64,000 nucleotides of DNA, from the NCBI GenBank assembly GCA_003481005.1, contig QUKC01000001.1, positions 186,001-250,000 of the forward strand, given 5' to 3'. The stretch is from Firmicutes bacterium TM09-10 (GTDB taxonomy: Bacteria > Bacillota > Clostridia > Lachnospirales > Lachnospiraceae). Under the pieces are notes generated by a model. The model was not told where the DNA came from. It was given only the letters and a program-made list of their open reading frames with translations, and made no database searches. Position numbers and translations under genes: made by a program. Position 1 is the first letter of the stretch; each line of letters begins with the position of its first letter. Shown one piece after another: positions 58,836-64,000 of this stretch.

Positions 58836-60713
58836 ATGACAACCAATCCCGATGACAAAAAACCAAAACAAGTGCTTGCCACGTATGCCGTCATCGCTCT
58901 GATCGTTATGTTCCTGCTTAATATTTTTGTTCTTCCGGGGATCATGGAACGAAGCATCAGGGAAACGACCTACAGTGACTTTTTAAAAGGTATCGACAGC
59001 AAACAGATTCAGGAGGTCCAGTTCGATGTCCAGGATTCTATCATTTATTACACCCTCGAACAGGATGGCAAAACTCAGGTCTGCAAGACCGGTCTGATCA
59101 ACACCGACAGCGAATTGATCGATAAGATCACTTCCTCCGGTGCGGATCTGACCAGCGAGATTCCGACTCAGCAGTCCCCTCTGATGAATATGCTGATCGG
59201 TTTTATCCTGCCTACTATTATTTTCATCTTTTTAGGCCAGCTGCTCTTTAAAAAGATGACCAACAGCATGACCGGAGGTCCCGGCGGCGCGATGTCATTC
59301 GGCAAGAGCAACGCCAAGGTTTATGTCAAATCCTCCACCGGCATCAAGTTTTCCGATGTAGCAGGTGAAGATGAGGCAAAAGAGCTTCTGACCGAAATCG
59401 TAGACTTTTTGCATAACCCTGAAAAATACCGCGCAATCGGCGCAACAATGCCCAAAGGCGCACTGCTCGTAGGCCCTCCCGGAACCGGTAAAACCCTGCT
59501 TGCCAAGGCAGTCGCCGGTGAAGCGGACGTTCCCTTCTTCTCCATTTCCGGTTCTGAATTCGTGGAAATGTTCGTCGGCATGGGCGCAGCCAAGGTACGT
59601 GACCTGTTCAAGCAGGCGAGTGAGAAGGCTCCCTGTATCGTCTTCATCGATGAGATCGATACAATCGGTAAAAAGCGTGATGGACAGATCAGCGGCAACG
59701 ATGAGCGGGAACAGACCTTAAACCAGCTGCTGACAGAAATGGACGGTTTCGATGGTTCCAAAGGCGTTGTCATCCTGGCAGCGACGAACCGCCCGGATTC
59801 CCTTGATCCTGCGCTGACCAGACCCGGACGTTTCGACCGCCGAATTCCGGTTGAGCTGCCTGACTTACAGGGCCGTGAAGATATCCTGAAGGTACATGCC
59901 CGTAAGATCAAGATTGCAGATAATGTAAACTTCCATGAAATCGCAAAAGCTGCTTCCGGTGCCTCCGGCGCTGAACTCGCCAACATCGTCAACGAAGCTG
60001 CTCTGCGTGCAGTCCGCGACGGTCGTCGTTTTGCAACACAGGCAGACCTCGAAGAAAGCATCGAGGTTGTTATCGCAGGCTACCAGAAAAAGAGCCGCGT
60101 GCTCTCCGAAAAAGAAAAACTGATCGTTTCCTATCATGAAGTCGGTCATGCCCTTGTCGCCGCTCTGCAGACGAACTCCGCACCGGTACACAAGATCACA
60201 ATTATTCCCCGTACCAGCGGTGCGCTTGGTTATACCATGCAGGTCGAGGAAGGCGAACGTTTCCTGATGTCCAAAGAAGAAATGGCAAATAAGATTGCAA
60301 CGCTGACCGGCGGCCGCGCAGCAGAGGAAATCATCTTCCACTCCATCACAACCGGTGCCTCCAACGATATCGAGCAGGCAACCAAGCTCGCCCGTGCAAT
60401 GATCACCCGCTACGGCATGAGCGATACTTTCGATATGGTTGCAATGGAAACCGTTGCAAACCAGTATCTGGGCGGCGATTCCTCCCTTTCCTGCTCACCC
60501 GAGACACAGACCCAGATCGATACCCTGACCGTCGACCTTGTAAAAGCACAGCACCAGAAAGCGATCCAGCTTCTGCAGGATAACCTGCCCAAGCTTCATG
60601 AAATCGCTAAATACCTGTACGAGCATGAAACGATTACAGGCGAAGAATTTATGGCGATTCTGATGCGCAAGCCTGAGCTCGCAGCGGCGGATTGTGCAGC
60701 TTCCGGCAACTGA
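58836..60713 (+). CDS. ftsH: ATP-dependent zinc metalloprotease FtsH
   Basis: A 625-residue membrane protease starting at 58836 ([11 protein letters not shown]), 6 bases after GGAG; a 10-codon longer frame is discarded. Membrane spans are at about residues 13-36 and 117-139, with a small extracellular domain between them. The AAA domain has Walker A GPPGTGKT (213-220), Walker B IVFIDE (268-273) and the second region of homology [18 protein letters not shown]. The zinc site is HEVGH (434-438) with a third acidic ligand in GASNDIEQA. It degrades unassembled membrane proteins and short-lived regulators. It is a single gene behind tRNA-Lys, without the common tilS-hpt neighbours. Confidence 0.97.
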   Translation: MTTNPDDKKPKQVLATYAVIALIVMFLLNIFVLPGIMERSIRETTYSDFLKGIDSKQIQEVQFDVQDSIIYYTLEQDGKTQVCKTGLINTDSELIDKITSSGADLTSEIPTQQSPLMNMLIGFILPTIIFIFLGQLLFKKMTNSMTGGPGGAMSFGKSNAKVYVKSSTGIKFSDVAGEDEAKELLTEIVDFLHNPEKYRAIGATMPKGALLVGPPGTGKTLLAKAVAGEADVPFFSISGSEFVEMFVGMGAAKVRDLFKQASEKAPCIVFIDEIDTIGKKRDGQISGNDEREQTLNQLLTEMDGFDGSKGVVILAATNRPDSLDPALTRPGRFDRRIPVELPDLQGREDILKVHARKIKIADNVNFHEIAKAASGASGAELANIVNEAALRAVRDGRRFATQADLEESIEVVIAGYQKKSRVLSEKEKLIVSYHEVGHALVAALQTNSAPVHKITIIPRTSGALGYTMQVEEGERFLMSKEEMANKIATLTGGRAAEEIIFHSITTGASNDIEQATKLARAMITRYGMSDTFDMVAMETVANQYLGGDSSLSCSPETQTQIDTLTVDLVKAQHQKAIQLLQDNLPKLHEIAKYLYEHETITGEEFMAILMRKPELAAADCAASGN

Positions 60714-60758
60714 CCGACAACGGCAACCGCCACCGGCTGCTTTACACCTGGCTTTTTC

Positions 60759-60796
60759 AGCCGGCGAAGATTTTTCAAAAATCTCCGCCGGCTTTT
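60759..60796 (+). terminator. Terminator of ftsH
   Basis: AGCCGGCGAAGATTTTT and AAAAATCTCCGCCGGCT form a long stem with one mismatch, followed by TTTG. Confidence 0.88.
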
Positions 60797-60943
60797 GCGT
60801 GCAGGGATCTCCCTCTCTATACGCAAAATTCTCTCTTCTGGTATCGTTTTTTGAACGCTTCCGGACATCTCTTTTTCTTTCCTTTTCCCGTCTTATGAGG
60901 TATACTGAAAGCAGTGAAATTTACCCGGTGGAGGTATAGGTAT

Positions 60944-61864
60944 ATGAAATATATTCAACTTGGAAAAAGTGGACTGACAGTCCCTTCCGTTGCCCTCGGC
61001 TGCATGCGCATCCGCGACGTTTCCGCTAAAGAAGCCGAGGAACTCGTTGCAACGGCACTGGAGCTTGGCTGCAACTTTTTCGAACACGCCGACATCTACG
61101 GTCAGGGCACCTGCGAGGAAGCGTTTGCAGACGCGATCCACATGTCCCCCTCTGTCCGCGACAAGATCCTTCTGCAGTCCAAATGCGGCATTGTTTCCGG
61201 CGTTATGTATGATTTTTCCAAAGAACACATTTTATCTTCTGTAGACGGCATTCTGAAGCGTCTGCGCACTGACTATCTGGATGTGCTTGTCCTGCACCGT
61301 CCGGATGCCCTGATGGAGCCGGAAGAAGTGGCAGAAGCCTTCAACCAGCTGCAGCAAAGCGGCAAGGTCCGCAACTTCGGCGTTTCCAACCACAAATCCA
61401 GCCAGATCAGGCTGCTGCAGAAATATATCAGCCAGCCCCTCGTAACCGACCAGCTGCAGTTTTCCCTGCCCAACTCTTCCATGATCCAGAGCGGCATGGA
61501 AGTCAACATGACAACCGCCGGTGCAATTGACCGCGACGACAGCATTCTCGATTTCTGCCGTCTCAACGATATCACCATCCAGACCTGGTCACCGTTCCAG
61601 TACGGCTTTTTTGAAGGCGTTTTCATCGGCAGCGACAAGTATCCCGAATTGAACCACTGTCTGGAGGAAATTGCAGATAAATACCACACAACTCCGACAA
61701 CAATTGCAGCTGCATGGATTCTGCGTCACCCTGCACACATGCAGCTGATCGCCGGCACGACAAAGCCCTCCCGCTTCCGCGAGATCTGCGCCGCCTGCGA
61801 TATTACGCTAACCCGTGAGGAATGGTATCGTCTCTATCTTGCTGCCGGACACATTCTGCCGTAA
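60944..61864 (+). CDS. Aldo/keto reductase
   Basis: A 306-residue NAD(P)H-dependent oxidoreductase of the AKR family. It starts at 60944 after GGTGGAGG, and the 10-codon longer frame is not used. The catalytic tetrad is readable: Asp and Tyr in FFEHADIYGQG, Lys in LLQSKCG, and His in VLHRPDAL. NFGVSNHKSSQI and LIAGTTKPSRFREI are cofactor-side motifs. It is closest to the YdhF-like group. The substrate is unknown. It precedes the GlpA-like gene by 44 bases and may be co-transcribed with it. Confidence 0.92.
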   Translation: MKYIQLGKSGLTVPSVALGCMRIRDVSAKEAEELVATALELGCNFFEHADIYGQGTCEEAFADAIHMSPSVRDKILLQSKCGIVSGVMYDFSKEHILSSVDGILKRLRTDYLDVLVLHRPDALMEPEEVAEAFNQLQQSGKVRNFGVSNHKSSQIRLLQKYISQPLVTDQLQFSLPNSSMIQSGMEVNMTTAGAIDRDDSILDFCRLNDITIQTWSPFQYGFFEGVFIGSDKYPELNHCLEEIADKYHTTPTTIAAAWILRHPAHMQLIAGTTKPSRFREICAACDITLTREEWYRLYLAAGHILP

Positions 61865-61908
61865 TTTACAAGTGCCTGACTTTCATTTTTCCGAAAGGAG
61901 AATTTACC

Positions 61909-63360
61909 ATGTATGATGCAATCATAATCGGTGCCGGTGTGACCGGATGCGCGATTGCACGGGAGCTTTCCCGCTATCAACTGAATATCCTGGTGCTGGA
62001 AAAAGAAGAGGACGTCTGCTGCGGAACCTCCAAAGCAAACAGCGCCATCATCCATGCCGGACACGACGCAAAGCCCGGCTCCTTAAAAGCCCGTTTTAAT
62101 GTGAGAGGAAATGAGCTCATGGATCAGCTCTCCGCTGACCTCGATTTTCCCTTTACCCGAAACGGCTCTCTGGTACTTTGTTTTGAAGAATCCCAGATTC
62201 CGGAACTGGAAGAGCTGGCAGACCGCGGACGCAAAAACGGCGTTCCCGGTCTTTCCATCGTGACCGGTGAGGCTATCAAGTCCCTCGAGCCAGCACTTTC
62301 CGACGACGTAAAGGCAGTGCTTGTCTGCCCGACCGGTGGAATTGTATGTCCGTTCCTGATGACGATCGCCCTGGCGGAAAACGCTGCCGTAAACGGCGTT
62401 TCGTTCCGCTTTGACACTACAGTAAAAGCCCTTTCCCGCAACGCTTCTGACGGTCTCTGGAACGTTTTAACCGCTGCCGGCGACACCTTTGAAGCGCGCT
62501 GTATCATCAACGCCGCCGGTGTCTATGCGGACGAGCTGCACAATCAGGTCAGCGCCCGCAAGCTTTCTATCACGCCCCGCCGCGGAGAATACCAGCTTCT
62601 GGACAAAAAAGCCGGAACCCTCGTTTCCCATACGATCTTTCAGCTTCCCGGAAAGATGGGCAAGGGCATTTTGGTCAGCCCCACCGTCCACGGAAACCTG
62701 TTAGTCGGTCCCACCGCCGAAAACCTTTCCGATAAAGAGGCCGTCAATACCACCCAGGCAGGTCTTGCTGACGTTATGGAAAAAGGACGGCTCAGCGTTC
62801 CGTCCCTGCCCGGTAATCTGACAATTACCTCGTTTGCAGGTCTGCGCGCCTCCGAGGCAGGCGGTGATTTCGTAATTGGTGAGGCAGAGGATGCTCCCGG
62901 CTTCTTTGACTGTGCCGGAATCGAATCTCCCGGTCTTTCCTCCGCTCCCGCAATCGGAGAATATGTTGCAGAGCTGGTTTCCCATAAGCTGGGGGCTTCC
63001 TGCAAGGACAACTTTATTGCGACCCGCAAGGGCATTCCCTGTGTCGCTTCCGCTTCCCCGGAGGAATTAAAAGAGCTTCTGTCAGAAGATCCTGCATACG
63101 GCAATGTGATCTGCCGCTGTGAAACCGTTACAGAGGGAGAAATTATAAATGCAATCCGCCGTCCGGTCGGCGCACGCTCCTTAGACGGCGTAAAACGACG
63201 CACCCGTGCCGGAATGGGACGCTGTCAGGCAGGTTTCTGTTCTCCCAGAGTCATGGAAATCCTCGAACGCGAGCTTTCCATGAACCCACTTTCTGTCACC
63301 AAACACGGGCAAGGCTCTGAACTGCTTACCGGCACTACAAGGGAGGAATCGGGTTTATGA
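61909..63360 (+). CDS. FAD-dependent glycerol-3-phosphate dehydrogenase-like protein with BFD domain
   Basis: A 483-residue protein starting at 61909 ([20 protein letters not shown]) after AAAGGAG. The FAD-binding GxGxxG is at the N-terminus. A DAO-type fold follows with [21 protein letters not shown] and [20 protein letters not shown]. The last 90 residues hold a BFD-like [2Fe-2S] domain with [11 protein letters not shown], then [12 protein letters not shown]. This layout matches GlpA-type enzymes of Clostridia, which feed electrons from glycerol 3-phosphate. L-2-hydroxyglutarate oxidase-like activity is an alternative. Its TGA overlaps the ATG of the next FAD gene (ATGA), the usual partner. 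Confidence 0.9.
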   Translation: MYDAIIIGAGVTGCAIARELSRYQLNILVLEKEEDVCCGTSKANSAIIHAGHDAKPGSLKARFNVRGNELMDQLSADLDFPFTRNGSLVLCFEESQIPELEELADRGRKNGVPGLSIVTGEAIKSLEPALSDDVKAVLVCPTGGIVCPFLMTIALAENAAVNGVSFRFDTTVKALSRNASDGLWNVLTAAGDTFEARCIINAAGVYADELHNQVSARKLSITPRRGEYQLLDKKAGTLVSHTIFQLPGKMGKGILVSPTVHGNLLVGPTAENLSDKEAVNTTQAGLADVMEKGRLSVPSLPGNLTITSFAGLRASEAGGDFVIGEAEDAPGFFDCAGIESPGLSSAPAIGEYVAELVSHKLGASCKDNFIATRKGIPCVASASPEELKELLSEDPAYGNVICRCETVTEGEIINAIRRPVGARSLDGVKRRTRAGMGRCQAGFCSPRVMEILERELSMNPLSVTKHGQGSELLTGTTREESGL

Positions 63361-64000
63361 AACAATATGATCTGATCGTCATCGGCGGAGGTCCTGCCGG
63401 ACTTGCTGCCGCTATCGCCGCCCATAAAAACGGAGTTTCCAATCTTCTGATCCTCGAACGCGATCAGGAGCTGGGCGGCATTTTAAATCAGTGTATCCAC
63501 AACGGCTTCGGTCTGCACACCTTTCAGGAAGAGCTGACCGGACCAGAATACGCTTCCCGTTTCATCGACGAAGCGCTCGCACTGGAAATTCCCTATAAAC
63601 TCTCCACAATGGTTCTGGATATCAGCACAGACGCTTCCACAGGCCTGCATTGTGTTACAGCCATGAACCGCACAGACGGACTCCTGCAGCTGCCCTGCCG
63701 CAGTGTAATTCTCGCGATGGGCTGCCGTGAACGCCCCAGAGGCGCTTTAAACATCCCCGGCTTCCGTCCGGCAGGCATTTACACCGCCGGTACAGCCCAG
63801 CGTCTCGTCAATATGGAAGGCTTTCTTCCGGGTAAAGAGGTAGTAATCCTCGGCTCCGGCGATATCGGTCTGATTATGGCGCGTCGAATGACCCTCGAAG
63901 GTGCGAAAGTCAAAGCCGTTGCCGAGCTGATGCCCTATTCCGGCGGTCTGCAGCGAAATATCGTCCAGTGCCTGGAGGATTTTGACATTCCGCTGCTGCT
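63357..64000 (+). CDS. FAD/NAD(P)-binding oxidoreductase, partner of the GlpA-like protein (3' end outside)
   Basis: The frame starts at 63357, overlapping the previous stop, and is open to the window end (214 codons seen). [21 protein letters not shown] is the FAD-binding start. [14 protein letters not shown] and [18 protein letters not shown] follow, and a second dinucleotide site, [16 protein letters not shown], binds NAD(P). It matches the pyridine-nucleotide-disulphide family protein that follows glpA-like genes in Clostridia, usually before a DUF1667 gene. It probably transfers electrons between the GlpA-like protein and NAD(P). Confidence 0.9.
   Translation, partial: MKQYDLIVIGGGPAGLAAAIAAHKNGVSNLLILERDQELGGILNQCIHNGFGLHTFQEELTGPEYASRFIDEALALEIPYKLSTMVLDISTDASTGLHCVTAMNRTDGLLQLPCRSVILAMGCRERPRGALNIPGFRPAGIYTAGTAQRLVNMEGFLPGKEVVILGSGDIGLIMARRMTLEGAKVKAVAELMPYSGGLQRNIVQCLEDFDIPLL

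Noticed and set aside
1..64000. CRISPR arrays, prophage, integrases or plasmid origins
   Set aside because: No regularly spaced direct repeats, no integrase or transposase gene, no phage structural genes and no replication initiator were seen. Both tRNA genes lack an adjacent integrase or duplicated tRNA end.

Overview
The window looks like chromosomal DNA from an anaerobic, spore-forming Gram-positive bacterium of the class Clostridia, most probably the family Lachnospiraceae. The signs are AGGAGG-type ribosome binding sites, the spore maturation genes spmA and spmB, a long Bacillus/Clostridium-type SRP RNA with an Alu domain, lipoproteins with low-complexity linkers after the lipobox cysteine, a DUF6128 protein, and many glycoside hydrolases with binding-protein-dependent sugar transporters. 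No phage, integrase, transposase or CRISPR array is visible. The assignment rests on gene content only.

Layout. 1-4.6 kb: end of a lipoprotein gene, a DUF4091/GH123-like protein, a small zinc-ribbon protein and a GH27 alpha-galactosidase, with a divergent AraC regulator. 4.7-14.5 kb: acylphosphatase, tadA, a DUF6128 protein with a coding minisatellite, spmB and spmA facing each other, a GH2 enzyme, a radical SAM protein, the SRP RNA, a HAD phosphatase, an AEC transporter and a PHP protein. 14.7-17.8 kb: a small unknown gene, tRNA-Gly, then a cobalamin riboswitch ahead of a lipoprotein form of the cobaltochelatase CbiK. 17.9-23.9 kb: a cytoplasmic alpha-glucan operon (pullulanase, 4-alpha-glucanotransferase, GH31 alpha-glucosidase). 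24.1-26.4 kb: a polar amino-acid ABC transporter whose binding protein appears circularly permuted. 26.8-31.4 kb: pstSCAB-phoU behind a Pho box. 31.7-39.2 kb: an HtrA protease, a CNNM/CorC protein with a long structured leader, a copper P-type ATPase fused to a CopZ-like domain, a divergent HxlR regulator and DegV.

39.4-55.0 kb is a large alpha-glucoside/alpha-galactoside region. One sugar transporter (binding protein and two permeases) is followed by GH13 alpha-glucosidase, GH36 alpha-galactosidase and amylosucrase-like genes and has its own LacI regulator. A second transporter has its own LacI regulator and no enzymes. Neither transporter encodes an ATPase, so both probably share one encoded elsewhere. 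The LacI operators can be read directly: one type contains the -35 box of both the transporter promoter and the regulator's own promoter, and the other is a 20-bp palindrome at the start of the second transporter's transcript.

55.3-64 kb: a Cof-type phosphatase, an AlaX-like editing protein, a Ham1-like pyrophosphatase, tRNA-Lys, ftsH, an aldo/keto reductase, and the start of a GlpA-like/FAD oxidoreductase operon that runs off the window.

Between the genes lie several families of short palindromic repeats: a 44-nt element in three exact copies, a 94-nt structured element placed just upstream of gene starts, a pair of similar hairpins, and a 161-bp MITE-like element with 13-bp terminal inverted repeats. 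The most unusual observations are the permuted binding protein, the riboswitch-controlled lipoprotein CbiK, the CopA-CopZ fusion with an internal ribosome binding site, the convergent spmA/spmB arrangement, and the repeat families.
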